Assembly: GCA_903835075.1 (NCBI GenBank)
Contig: CAILLM010000008.1
Span: 1 to 64,000, forward strand
Length of the DNA: 64,000 nt
From: Candidatus Staskawiczbacteria bacterium
Lineage (GTDB): Bacteria; Patescibacteria; Paceibacteria; Paceibacterales; Staskawiczbacteraceae
Reading direction: 5' to 3'
The notes under the pieces are model-generated. The model worked only from the letters and a program-made list of their open reading frames with translations. It searched no databases and had not been told where the DNA came from. Shown here piece by piece: positions 16,801-24,619 of the stretch (positions are counted from its first letter, which is position 1; the number at the start of each line of letters is the position of its first letter). Both the position numbers and the translations under genes were made by a program.

Positions 16801-19800
16801 AGAAAAAGTAAATGCACTCGTTGAGCTATTGTTAGTAATTGTTAAATTATTTGTTCCCGTAATTGCGCTTTGGATTGTTGGTGCGCCAATATCACTAATA
16901 ATACTTATCGTGCCGGTAGCATTGGCAATATTAGCCAAAACAATTGGCTGAAGTATAGTTATGCCTCCGGAAACGTGGATAGCAACATTAGCATTATTAG
17001 GAACAGAGTCTCCAAGTGTCACAGTATTGTTGTCTGCTCCCATACTATTACTAGATTGAGCCCACACTGACCCCGCCTTGACTGTTAGCCCACTGGTAAA
17101 AGTATTATTATTGACCAAATATAGTTGTGAGGTTGTGCTATTTTGTATAACACCGGTTACATTTGTATTTATAACACCACTAACCTGAGCTCTCCCTGTT
17201 CCAGAACCGGAGTTAGTTACTGTTCCTAAATTACGGATATTACCAACTGAAAGCTTATCATCTGTTGAACTATTATTTTGAAGTATTAAATTCCCCGTAC
17301 CAATCACCCCTATAGAATCACTAAACGTGCCACCAGCTGTATATACTAAAGTTGTCCCGCCACTGCGCGCAGTAACAGCAGTAGTATCAATTGTTAGGGT
17401 AGCGCTGTTAGTAGCATTCTGAATAATTTGCGTTACATTGGCTCCTACTCCGCCACTAATTGTTGTTGAAGCACCCGAATTAACATTAGTTATAGTGCCG
17501 GAATTATTAATTGGATTTGTAGCAAAACTATATGCCGAGCTACCTTGCCCACCAAGAGCCAAATTATTCGTTCCCGTCACACCACCGGTAAAAGTTGTTC
17601 CATTAGCGCCAGCAACAGTAAGTGTGCCCGTGGCATTTGCAATATCAGCCAACACAATTGGGTTTGCCCAACTTCTGCCATCACCCTTAAGAGTTACTGC
17701 GGAATTGTTAGATGCGGAATCTCCAAGAGTAACCGTCCCACTTCCGCTTCCACCAAGGGCCTTATAACTAGACCATCCATATACTGTGCCCGCCTTAACT
17801 GTTAATCCACCACCAAAAGTATTAGCACCATATAAGTCCAGTTCGCCCGCGCCAGTTTTTGACAAACCATAAGAAGCACCAGAAATAATGCCATTCATTG
17901 TAAAAGATCCACTATTTACCAAAACTGTAGCATTGGCTCCCAGTACCAGTGGAGACACAAAGGTAACGCCACTTCCCCCGGTAATAGTTTTTCCCGTACC
18001 AGAAAGCGTTACCGCATTGGCTCCGGAAATTCCGCCCGAAACTGTCATGTCTCCTGCAACAGTAATTCCATTTGAGGTTGTATCAATAGAAATATTTGAA
18101 GTAGATAAGTCAAAGTTTGCCACCGACACGCCGGCTGTATTTATGATAACTGCTCCCGAGCCTGAGCTTGAATTAAAGTGAACATTGGAATTTGCATCTG
18201 GAAGATTTGCCGCATTTGGCGATCCGCCAGAAACTGATGCCCAATGACTGGCAGCATCAGTCCAGTTGCCACCGCTACTTCCTCCAACCCAATAAACATC
18301 TGCTGGTGCAGGATCAACTATAAAATCTATGTCTATGCTGGCGTTTACTATTTTTAAATCAAAAACATCGGTGGGCTGTTGTAAATTGGAAAGTAAAATT
18401 CTGTACTTTCCGTCTTGATTGATATTAGAGAAATCAGAATTAATTCCATCGGGCACAAGGTCTAATTTTGGACCTTCATTCATATTTCCGTCTGCATCTG
18501 TATAAACCGGATATACGTCAATGCTTGAAGTTTTTGCCATATCGGTTGAACGAGCAAAAACTGTAAGGTCATTCTTATTAGTTAAAAGATTTTCAAAAGT
18601 AGATCTAACATAACTATTTTGTGGAACCGTTGCATAAACATTATTTTGCGATTGTACTGTATCAAAAATGTCTGCTACAATGTTTTGATTTTCATCTAAT
18701 TGGAATGCCCTAGAAATAAAAATAATATCGAAAATTTGTTCAGACAAATGAGGAACCGTCCACTCAACATAATCTAGTTTGCCATTGCCGTTAGTGTCAT
18801 ATGCATTAAATTGCATTACCTGGTTGCCATTATTTTTCCATTTAATGTGTATTTTATTTTCTTCCCCAACTTTATAAATTTCTGGGATTTTTGTTGAAGC
18901 TAAAACATCTGTTATTGGCGTTCCTGCGGTTTCATCTGCTGAAGAAACAGTCACCTGTTTTCCAGTGTCAGTTGACTGCTCGGTAATAACGGGAGCTGGC
19001 GTTTCATATTCAACTTTTACATAATCATTATTGATTGCATCTGTATTAGAATCTATGGCTGGAACAGGTGTTTCTTCTGTTGGTACGGGCGCTTCTTCTG
19101 TTGGCGTCGACACACTTTCTGCTGGAACCGGTTCACTCGACAAATTAACAACCGTAGCGTCTGGGGTTGAAATAACTTCCGAAGTTGGTGTTTGGGTGAT
19201 TGCTTGTGCCACTCCATCTACTGCGTCTCCAAGGTCAGCAACACCTGCCCTGAGTAAGCCCGAAGGGAAAAGACTTGAAATTCCATCTAGTAAGCTTGCC
19301 GAAAAAGAAGACCTTTGTTGACTTCTCTTCGCAATTTTTATTCTTTGATCTAAAGACAATAGATTTTGTGGCTTTAATGATAAAATATCCCTAGCTTGCT
19401 GAGTGTTAATAGCAGAAACCTTAATGTTTTTAGATTTTTTAGGAAGACTCAATAAATATTTTCCAGAATTAATGTCACTTGATTTTACTATTGTTGTCCA
19501 TTTTACTGATTGTCCGCCAGCAACAATTGAAGCTGTTTTTATGGTTTGAGCTGATTTGATAACTGCGACTTGATTAACCTCTGGTGCTTTAAAAATTGAT
19601 ACGCTAGAAAGCAAAATCAAACTTAAAGCAACAAGCAAAGAAGCTCCTCCCATTATTTTGGGCGAAATGGGTTCTTTCAAAAATTTTATTAGTTTTGATT
19701 CTGGGCCAAAACCTTCCGCATATGCTTGGCCATCGGGGAATAATTGGAATTCTTTATGTTGTTTTCTTCTAGCTAATAAATCTGGTGTCAAAGAAACAAA

Positions 19801-19878
19801 ATTTACAGGTTGTGATTCAATCTTTCTGTTATTTTTTTTTCTATCACCAATAGTTTTTGACTTTATTTTATTTTCCAT
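13855..19878 (-). CDS. Giant membrane-anchored surface protein with beta-helix and Ig-like modules
   Basis: 2007 residues. An ~75-residue positively charged cytosolic N-terminus precedes one membrane helix (~77-97), so the bulk is outside. Order outside: Pro/Thr/Glu-rich stalk (~230-310); an ordered domain with DANGNGKLDYVEW-like calcium-style loop; WVGGSSGGNWTDAASHW and Gly/Ser/Asn-rich autotransporter-type beta-strand repeats (~526-1190, recurring LTVKAGxV, NxGTITN and TGIIQNST units); two near-identical Ig-like modules (~1190-1410 and ~1515-1730) each with TGTPQ, LNNGTIKD, GATNSLGANKN and DTTNP motifs; a Gly-rich hinge (~1910-1920) and a helical C-terminus. No LPxTG. Probable adhesin or host-contact protein; the role is inference. 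It follows 19901-20278 by 22 nt in one operon. Confidence 0.88.
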   Translation of the reverse strand: MENKIKSKTIGDRKKNNRKIESQPVNFVSLTPDLLARRKQHKEFQLFPDGQAYAEGFGPESKLIKFLKEPISPKIMGGASLLVALSLILLSSVSIFKAPEVNQVAVIKSAQTIKTASIVAGGQSVKWTTIVKSSDINSGKYLLSLPKKSKNIKVSAINTQQARDILSLKPQNLLSLDQRIKIAKRSQQRSSFSASLLDGISSLFPSGLLRAGVADLGDAVDGVAQAITQTPTSEVISTPDATVVNLSSEPVPAESVSTPTEEAPVPTEETPVPAIDSNTDAINNDYVKVEYETPAPVITEQSTDTGKQVTVSSADETAGTPITDVLASTKIPEIYKVGEENKIHIKWKNNGNQVMQFNAYDTNGNGKLDYVEWTVPHLSEQIFDIIFISRAFQLDENQNIVADIFDTVQSQNNVYATVPQNSYVRSTFENLLTNKNDLTVFARSTDMAKTSSIDVYPVYTDADGNMNEGPKLDLVPDGINSDFSNINQDGKYRILLSNLQQPTDVFDLKIVNASIDIDFIVDPAPADVYWVGGSSGGNWTDAASHWASVSGGSPNAANLPDANSNVHFNSSSGSGAVIINTAGVSVANFDLSTSNISIDTTSNGITVAGDMTVSGGISGANAVTLSGTGKTITGGSGVTFVSPLVLGANATVLVNSGSFTMNGIISGASYGLSKTGAGELDLYGANTFGGGLTVKAGTVYGWSSYKALGGSGSGTVTLGDSASNNSAVTLKGDGRSWANPIVLADIANATGTLTVAGANGTTFTGGVTGTNNLALGGQGSSAYSFATNPINNSGTITNVNSGASTTISGGVGANVTQIIQNATNSATLTIDTTAVTARSGGTTLVYTAGGTFSDSIGVIGTGNLILQNNSSTDDKLSVGNIRNLGTVTNSGSGTGRAQVSGVINTNVTGVIQNSTTSQLYLVNNNTFTSGLTVKAGSVWAQSSNSMGADNNTVTLGDSVPNNANVAIHVSGGITILQPIVLANIANATGTISIISDIGAPTIQSAITGTNNLTITNNSSTSAFTFSSGTINNVGTITHTGTSTSNTNISSVIGPNVTGIIQNSTTAPLNLTASNTTTGFITNSGGTLGILYLTKTATYSTLTLGADSTTTFTNGQTFTLASIVSNGATNHLAKINSSSAGSAANLITNSSIISTDYLSIKDSNATPDNKWYAGTHSTQVSNTGYWKFVSPITSVTGVTSSLGNGTYKVGQVVPVQVSFSGNVTVTGTPQIILSTGSPATTTVNYSSGSGTSILEFNYIVGAGNTSADLDYDSISALILNNGTIKDAATNNATLTLASPGATNSLGANKNIVIDTTNPTTSITSHSDNSYSTSTTINLTGTSSDTNLSKTEISVDGGSFVATGGTAGSWTYSATSLSQGAHYFVSKATDSAGNTVTSSTINITVDTVAPTVTINQAVGQVDPTNNSTINFTIIFSEPINPSTFTSADITTGGTAGSVVWGTPTTADNITWNIATSSIGSGGTVIPTILANKATDIAGNNNAASTSTDNSVLFDATPPVVTGTTSDIDNGIYKIGQYIPIQISFSKNVIVTGTPQLTLETGDTDRNINYVSGTGGSTLIFSYTVQAGDNSSDLDYASTSALTLNNGTIKDSAGNNATLTLPTPGATNSLGANKNIKIDTTNPATSITSPLDNSYSTATTVNLTGSSSDTNLSKTEISVDGGSFVDITGTPSSWTYSKTNLSEGPHYFVSKATDSAGNTTTSSTIHITVDTVAPIVSITSPATSARVNGDATISFTDTETTNPQCSFDDATWASCSIGGITKLSDITGWSTLAEGEAFTLYLKDTDMAGNIGTANITDIIKDTAGPTVTEVNPIGTITTENSISYTFNSTEAGSIDYSGSCLAGAILAAENHNTIIFNTLPVGTYTDCTITVTDSAGNISAPLLITPFTINAPSVPVVVTPGGGGGGGSSGSGRYLSQEATDYIIQTLNQIRQSIYSLFGPSAGSGSVTNAGDDLKPTTSVVATKEGKAIIGIYQKILNAISSLINIFVR

Positions 19879-19900
19879 TTTACTGTTTAATATTCAAAAT

Positions 19901-20278
19901 CTATGGAAGAACTATAATTGAGTGCCCCTCTATTTGACCACTTGATAATAAGCCCACGCTAACATTTATATTGTCGCCAATTTTTACCTGGTCCAAAGAA
20001 ATTTGTTTCCTGGAAGTTGAATAAACTAGTGCATTATCTTTCATACTAATTGACAAATTATCGCCCAAATTATTCACTGTTAAAGTTTTATTTTTTATGT
20101 CTGTAACTTTTCCATAAACAGTAATTGAAGAAACTGTTTTTGAGGATAATCCGCTAACTGCCTGGGTTTTTGCTACTTGGGTTTTATTTTGTTTTTGCAA
20201 AGAAATACCAAAACTTATTCCTATAATTAAAGAAGTAATAATTGCTACCGCCAAAATTATAATTTGTTTTTTATCCAT
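19901..20278 (-). CDS. Membrane-anchored DUF5666-like small protein
   Basis: 125 residues: an N-terminal membrane helix (IIILAVAIITSLIIGISFGI), a short linker, then a beta-rich domain (VYGKVTDIKNKTLTVNNLG ... DNINVSVGLLSSGQIEGHSI) that resembles DUF5666/OB-like extracytoplasmic domains. Faces the outside. It is the first gene of the transcript that includes the giant surface protein, so the two may work together in the envelope. Function unknown. A good promoter (20306-20334) lies upstream. Confidence 0.75.
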   Translation of the reverse strand: MDKKQIIILAVAIITSLIIGISFGISLQKQNKTQVAKTQAVSGLSSKTVSSITVYGKVTDIKNKTLTVNNLGDNLSISMKDNALVYSTSRKQISLDQVKIGDNINVSVGLLSSGQIEGHSIIVLP

Positions 20279-20305
20279 TTTGAAAAAATTTATTTTAATT
20301 CATTT

Positions 20306-20334
20306 ATTTTACCTAAAAAATAAAGCCAAAACAA
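20306..20334 (-). promoter_or_regulatory. Promoter of the surface-protein operon
   Basis: TTGTTT (20329-20334), 17-nt spacer, TAAAAT (20306-20311) on the minus strand; predicted start about 20300, giving a leader of ~22 nt. Confidence 0.6.
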
Positions 20335-20353
20335 GTGGATAAAAACAACAAAA

Positions 20354-20381
20354 AAACCGTTTTGATTTCTCAAAACGGTTT
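20354..20381 (-). terminator. Strong terminator after the 20498-21325 unit
   Basis: Perfect 12-bp stem AAACCGTTTTGA / TCAAAACGGTTT with a 4-nt loop, followed on the minus strand by TTTTGTTGTTTTT. Between it and the stop at 20498 lie two further small stem-loops (CTTGCA/TGCAAG and GGAGG/CCTCC), so the 3' UTR is structured. Confidence 0.9.
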
Positions 20382-20497
20382 CCTAATTTCAACCTATGAA
20401 CCCACAACATGATGTTACGAACTCAATTGGGCGGAGGTTACTTTGAAGCCTCCAAGTCATCTTGCATTCTGGTTGCAAGAAACCCTTGAAAAACAGA

Positions 20498-20740
20498 TTA
20501 ATCACAATCTTGACTGCTCTGATAGTCCTGCATCGCGGAAGATGACACCCAGATTAACTGGTCGTCATAAAATGGAACTTCGTGTCCCGACAATCCGGAT
20601 TCTGTTTGCTTGACTATCTGCAAACCCAACCGTTTGATTGCACTCTCACGGTTGACTTTATTAAGATCCATGACCAGCATTAAGTCCCTCCAAGGGGTTC
20701 CTGCCGGGTCTGTCTGTAACCAGTGTCCATGTTTGTTCAT
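20498..20740 (-). CDS. Small hypothetical protein
   Basis: Unknown function, 80 residues, soluble. MNKHGHWLQTDPAGTPWRDL is followed by a helical LMLVMDLNKVNRESAIKRLG segment and an acidic tail. Second gene of a two-gene unit with a strong promoter and strong terminator. Its DNA is more GC-rich than the neighbours. No family recognised. It could be a short structural or regulatory protein of an acquired element. Confidence 0.6.
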   Translation of the reverse strand: MNKHGHWLQTDPAGTPWRDLMLVMDLNKVNRESAIKRLGLQIVKQTESGLSGHEVPFYDDQLIWVSSSAMQDYQSSQDCD

Positions 20741-20836
20741 AAATTTGGACGCAGTCTCTTACAAGTCTGCTATGACAAAAAACATGACCACTTACCGTCT
20801 TTTACCGAGAAGACGGAAACACGAATTCAGGTGGAA

Positions 20837-21325
20837 TCAATAGTGAACCCACTCGCGACGAAGATCGTCGGGGGTGGGGTGGAAGTAAGGGGCTCCGATC
20901 GGGAGTCCAGTCAGGGACCGGCGAACCGACCCCCACCTTCCATTAATCCCGTTTCCGTTTCCGCTCACCATGACGGTGAGCCGAGTGCGAAGCGCATCCT
21001 TAATGACAAGTTTTTTCAGCTCGTCAAGCCGGATTGCCCCGATGAAAAGCCCCGGCGCAATCTCCGTGATGTTCGCACCCACTTCTTCGCAAACTTTGCG
21101 GGTGTACGACTCCCGCGGGAACACCGGGGACACCACAAATGGCGTCTTCCAGCGATATTGGTCGTTGATGATTTCCGTTCCCGTTACCGGGGCCAATTGC
21201 CAACCTTCAAGGATGACATTGAACGATCCGGAAAATCCGGAGAATTCCACGAAAGCTTCGCGGAGTTCATTGATGGTGGTAGCAGTTTCAATGGTCGGGT
21301 TTTTCTGTCCTTTAATCGTTTTCAT
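20837..21325 (-). CDS. Hypothetical protein in a GC-rich, strongly promoted unit
   Basis: Unknown function, 162 residues from ATG 21325 (a TTG two codons upstream is also possible). Soluble and mixed alpha/beta: TATTINELREAFVEFSGFSG, a DQYRWKTPFVVSPVFPRESY segment, and a C-terminal GNGINGRWGSVRRSL turn. No Cys-based or nucleotide-binding motif is visible. The coding DNA is clearly more GC-rich than the surrounding genome, with codon use to match, so recent transfer is possible. A plus-strand open frame over the same bases gives a low-complexity Pro/Arg/Ser protein and is judged a shadow. Leader and promoter upstream are notable. Confidence 0.65.
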   Translation of the reverse strand: MKTIKGQKNPTIETATTINELREAFVEFSGFSGSFNVILEGWQLAPVTGTEIINDQYRWKTPFVVSPVFPRESYTRKVCEEVGANITEIAPGLFIGAIRLDELKKLVIKDALRTRLTVMVSGNGNGINGRWGSVRRSLTGLPIGAPYFHPTPDDLRREWVHY

Positions 21326-21542
21326 AATCAATCAGTTGTTTGTTGGTGTTGTTGTTGGAAATCTGTTCAACTATCTTCGATTAAAAATCTGTTTTGCCTT
21401 TCGGCGAATCGAAGTAGTCAATTAAAGCCTACAGAGTGGCTCCCTGAACTCGTATTGTTAGTGAACGCAGGTTACTATGCCTTTTAGAGAAAAGGCACAT
21501 AAATCTGCGCTCACCATCTATGTTTTCAATGTACTCTACTAT
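21326..21542 (-). ncRNA. Structured 5' leader (possible cis-regulatory RNA or sRNA)
   Basis: About 217 nt between the predicted transcription start and ATG 21325. Paired elements on the minus strand: GAGCGCAG (21505-21512) with CTGCGTTC (21463-21470), enclosing the hairpin TGCCTTTT-CTCT-AAAAGGCA (21478-21497); and CTTCGATT (21407-21414) with AATCGAAG (21375-21382), enclosing GCC-GAAA-GGC (21396-21405), a GNRA tetraloop. No known riboswitch class, tmRNA, RNase P or SRP signature recognised. Confidence 0.55.
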
Positions 21543-21548
21543 AATTCT

Positions 21549-21577
21549 ATTATACCACCTTTTGACTGCCTTGTCAA
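21549..21577 (-). promoter_or_regulatory. Perfect consensus sigma70-type promoter
   Basis: TTGACA (21572-21577), 17-nt spacer, TATAAT (21549-21554) on the minus strand, with GG before the -10. Both hexamers match the consensus exactly, the only such case found in the window. Confidence 0.88.
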
Positions 21578-21614
21578 TAGATGAGCATGCTCAGACCTCC
21601 CTGCCCCAAAACAA

Positions 21615-21653
21615 CAAAAAACCGTCCTAAGCGAAGCCTACGGGCGGTTTTTT
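21615..21653 (-). terminator. uvrA terminator
   Basis: Minus strand AAAACCG / CGGTTTTTTG arms with an internal imperfect stem; ~22 nt beyond the uvrA stop. Confidence 0.75.
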
Positions 21654-21674
21654 AAGTTAGTAAATCAATTCTTT

Positions 21675-24485
21675 TTATAAGTATTTTCCGGTGTAAGATT
21701 TTTTCAACTTCTTGATATCGGCAGGAGTGCCTTCGCCGATTATTTCTCCTCCACCATCCCCACCTTCGGGGCCCAAATCAATTAACCAGTCGGCATTTTT
21801 AATAAGTTCTATGTTGTGCTCAATAACCAAAACTGTATTTCCTTTATCAACCAAATTTCCCAAAACAGAAATTAACTTTTTAATGTCTTCAAAATGCAAA
21901 CCAGTTGTTGGCTCGTCTAAAATGTATAAAGTTTTTCCAGTTCCTTTTCGTGAAAGTTCTGTTGCCAATTTTACTCTTTGTGCTTCTCCACCCGAAAGCG
22001 AAGTTGCCGCTTGTCCCAACTCTACATAAGAAAGTCCCACCTCTTTTAAGGTTTTCATTTTTTCATAAAGCCCAGTTATATTCTTGAAAAATTCCATTCC
22101 TTCTTCAACAGTCATTTCCAAAACTTCAGCAATGTTTTTGTCTTTGTAAGTAACTTCCAAAACTTCTTTGCTGTATCTTTTGCCGTGACATTCTTCACAT
22201 TCTACATAAATGTCCGGCAAAAAATACATTTCAACTTTTTTCTGACCCTGACCTTCGCAAGCTTCGCATCTTCCGCCTTTTACATTAAAACTAAACCTGC
22301 CGGCCGAATAGCCACGCACGCGAGCTTCTTTTGTTTTTGTAAAAATATCTCTAATGTGCGCAAAGGCTCCAGTGTAAGTTGCCGGATTGCTTCTTGGAGT
22401 TCGGCCAATTGGTGATTGGTCAACCAAAACAACTTTATTTATATTTTCAATTCCCAAAATTTCTTTGTGTTTTCCGGGCTCATCTTTTGCTCTGTAAAAC
22501 TTTTTCAACAAAGATTTTGCTAAAATATCATTTACCAAAGATGACTTTCCAGATCCCGAAGCTCCTGTCACACAAATAAACTTTTCCAAAGGAAACTTAA
22601 CGTCTATATTTTTTAAATTGTGTTCTTCTGCCCCCTTTATTTCTAAATATTTTGTTAAGTCCGACTTAACCAAATTTTTCTTTAGCTTAGGTCTATCAAC
22701 TTTTAATCTTCCAGACAAATATTTTCCAGTTAAACAATCGGACTTTAAAATTTCTTTATAGGTGCCTTCAAATACAACTTTTCCACCATGCTTTCCAGCA
22801 CCTGGCCCAATGTCTACAATCCAATCAGCTGCCTGCATTGTTTGTGGGTCGTGTTCAACCACAACAACAGTATTTCCCAATTCTTTTAATTTAACCAAAG
22901 TGTCAATTAATTTGTGTTGGTCTCTGGCATGTAAGCCAATTGATGGCTCATCTAAAATATATAAAACGCCCGATAATTTTGAACCAATTTGTGTTGCCAA
23001 TCTAATTCGTTGTTCTTCTCCGCCGGCCAAAGTTCCGGCTTTTCTGGACAAAGTTAAATAAGACAAACCAACATCATTTAAAAATTGTGTCCTATCAATT
23101 ATTTCTTTTAAAATTGGTTTACTAATTTTTAATTCACCGGCATTTAATTTATCCGATAATTTTATAAAAAATTCTTTAACTTTATCTACCGGCATATCAA
23201 CAATTTTATCAATTGATAAATTATCTATTGTCACAGCCAAAACTTCAGGTTTTAATCTTTTACCCTTACATTTTGGGCAAAGTTTTATAACCATATATTG
23301 TTCAATCTCTTGACGGGTCCAATCAGAGTCAGTTTCGTGATATCTTTTTTCTAAATTTGGAATTACTCCCTGGAAATCTCCATCACCATTTAAAATAATA
23401 TCAATAATCTTTTTAGGCAAATTTCCTATTTCCTCATCTAAAGAAAACTTATATTTTTCTGCCAAGCCAGACAAAATAGAATAATAATATCCTTGCCTGC
23501 CAACTTTATGTGAAGCTCGGCTCCATGGCCAAATTGCACCTTCGGCAATTGTTAATCTTTTATTTGGAATTACTAATTCTGGGTCAACTTCTAATTTTTC
23601 ACCCAAACCAGTACATTCTGTACAAGCACCATAAGGATTGTTAAAAGAAAACAATCGTGGTTCTAGCTCTGACATAGAAATTCCGCAATCTTCGCAGGCA
23701 AAATGTTCGGAAAAAATTATGTCATTATTTTCATTTTGCTTGCCCTGAGCTTGCCGAAGGGTTTGACCAATAATTACTATTCCCTTCCCAAGTCGTAAAG
23801 CAGTTTCTAAAGAATCAACCAATCTTGAACGGTCTAAATCTTTGTCAAGAATCAACCTGTCAATTACAACTTCAATGTTATGCTTTTTTTGCTTATCAAG
23901 TGGACTGTTTAAAGATTCTTCTACTGGGAAAATAGTATCATCAATTCTCACACGCACAAAACCACCTCTTTGTATTTCCTCCAAAACTGCCCTATGTTCT
24001 CCTTTTTTATCACGAATAACTGGTCCCAAAATGGTAATTTCTGAATTTTTAGGAAGTTTAATGACTTGCGCTACAATTTGGTCAACAGTTTGTTTTGAAA
24101 TTATTTTTCCGCAGTTTGGGCAATGGGGTTTTCCAATCCTTGCATACAAAAGACGTAAATAGTCATAAACTTCTGTGATTGTTCCAACAGTAGACCTTGG
24201 GTTGTGAGTTGATTTTCTTTGGTCAATAGAAATTGCCGGAGAAATCCCTTCAATTTTATCAACATCTGGTTTGTCCATTACACCCAAAAATTGCCTAGCA
24301 TAAGCTGACAAACTTTCAACATATCTTCTTTGGCCTTCAGCATAAAGCGTATCAAAAGCCAGCGATGATTTTCCCGAACCAGAAAGTCCGGTAATTACAA
24401 TCAACTTGTTTTTCGGCAAATCCAAATCTATATTTTTTAAATTGTGAACTCTTGCCCCTTTTATTTTAATATATTCATTTGTCAT
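21675..24485 (-). CDS. uvrA: UvrA, excinuclease ABC subunit A
   Basis: Damage-recognition ATPase of nucleotide excision repair. 936 residues from ATG 24485 (MTNEYIKIKGARVHNLKNID); a frame from 24521 adds 12 unrelated residues. Two ABC modules: Walker A GLSGSGKSSLAFDTLY and GASGSGKSSLVNDIL, signatures LAGGEEQRIRLA-type and LSGGEAQRVKLA, and zinc-binding CPNC / CEDC and CEACEGQGQKKV clusters. Around residues 240-250 the text LRQAQGKQNEN is encoded by a dispersed repeat (23741-23762) inserted in frame in a variable loop. A TATAAT and short leader precede the start. Confidence 0.97.
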   Translation of the reverse strand: MTNEYIKIKGARVHNLKNIDLDLPKNKLIVITGLSGSGKSSLAFDTLYAEGQRRYVESLSAYARQFLGVMDKPDVDKIEGISPAISIDQRKSTHNPRSTVGTITEVYDYLRLLYARIGKPHCPNCGKIISKQTVDQIVAQVIKLPKNSEITILGPVIRDKKGEHRAVLEEIQRGGFVRVRIDDTIFPVEESLNSPLDKQKKHNIEVVIDRLILDKDLDRSRLVDSLETALRLGKGIVIIGQTLRQAQGKQNENNDIIFSEHFACEDCGISMSELEPRLFSFNNPYGACTECTGLGEKLEVDPELVIPNKRLTIAEGAIWPWSRASHKVGRQGYYYSILSGLAEKYKFSLDEEIGNLPKKIIDIILNGDGDFQGVIPNLEKRYHETDSDWTRQEIEQYMVIKLCPKCKGKRLKPEVLAVTIDNLSIDKIVDMPVDKVKEFFIKLSDKLNAGELKISKPILKEIIDRTQFLNDVGLSYLTLSRKAGTLAGGEEQRIRLATQIGSKLSGVLYILDEPSIGLHARDQHKLIDTLVKLKELGNTVVVVEHDPQTMQAADWIVDIGPGAGKHGGKVVFEGTYKEILKSDCLTGKYLSGRLKVDRPKLKKNLVKSDLTKYLEIKGAEEHNLKNIDVKFPLEKFICVTGASGSGKSSLVNDILAKSLLKKFYRAKDEPGKHKEILGIENINKVVLVDQSPIGRTPRSNPATYTGAFAHIRDIFTKTKEARVRGYSAGRFSFNVKGGRCEACEGQGQKKVEMYFLPDIYVECEECHGKRYSKEVLEVTYKDKNIAEVLEMTVEEGMEFFKNITGLYEKMKTLKEVGLSYVELGQAATSLSGGEAQRVKLATELSRKGTGKTLYILDEPTTGLHFEDIKKLISVLGNLVDKGNTVLVIEHNIELIKNADWLIDLGPEGGDGGGEIIGEGTPADIKKLKKSYTGKYL
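23741..23762. repeat. CCCTGAGCTTG-CGAAGGG repeat inside uvrA
   Basis: TGCCCTGAGCTTGCCGAAGG plus GT; a copy of the repeat family also at 43025-43046, 29378-29401, 24547-24567 and (degenerate) 11631-11651. In frame with uvrA. Confidence 0.8.
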
Positions 24486-24546
24486 AAATAATGCATAAAA
24501 ACTTGCGCAGTCATTATACAACTTTATTTCACTGAGTTCAAGGCCG

Positions 24547-24567
24547 TCCCTTCGGCAAACTCAGGGT
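24547..24567. repeat. Intergenic copy of the CCCTTCG-CTCAGGG repeat
   Basis: TCCCTTCGGCAAACTCAGGG between the uvrA start and the terminator at 24572. Same family as the copies inside uvrA, uvrC and the 42005-43114 gene, opposite orientation. Confidence 0.7.
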
Positions 24568-24571
24568 AAAT

Positions 24572-24599
24572 AAAGAGCCGCCCTTTCGGGCGGCTCTTT
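24572..24599 (-). terminator. Terminator of the secreted-protein operon
   Basis: Perfect 12-bp stem AAAGAGCCGCCC / GGGCGGCTCTTT with a 4-nt loop, 20 nt beyond the stop at 24620. Confidence 0.9.
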
Positions 24600-24619
24600 G
24601 CAGAATATTCTTTAGATAA

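Noticed and set aside
20723..21487. 254-residue plus-strand open frame over the GC-rich unit
   Set aside because: Low-complexity Pro/Arg/Ser product without a promoter or ribosome site, opposite to two better frames that have a consensus promoter and terminator.
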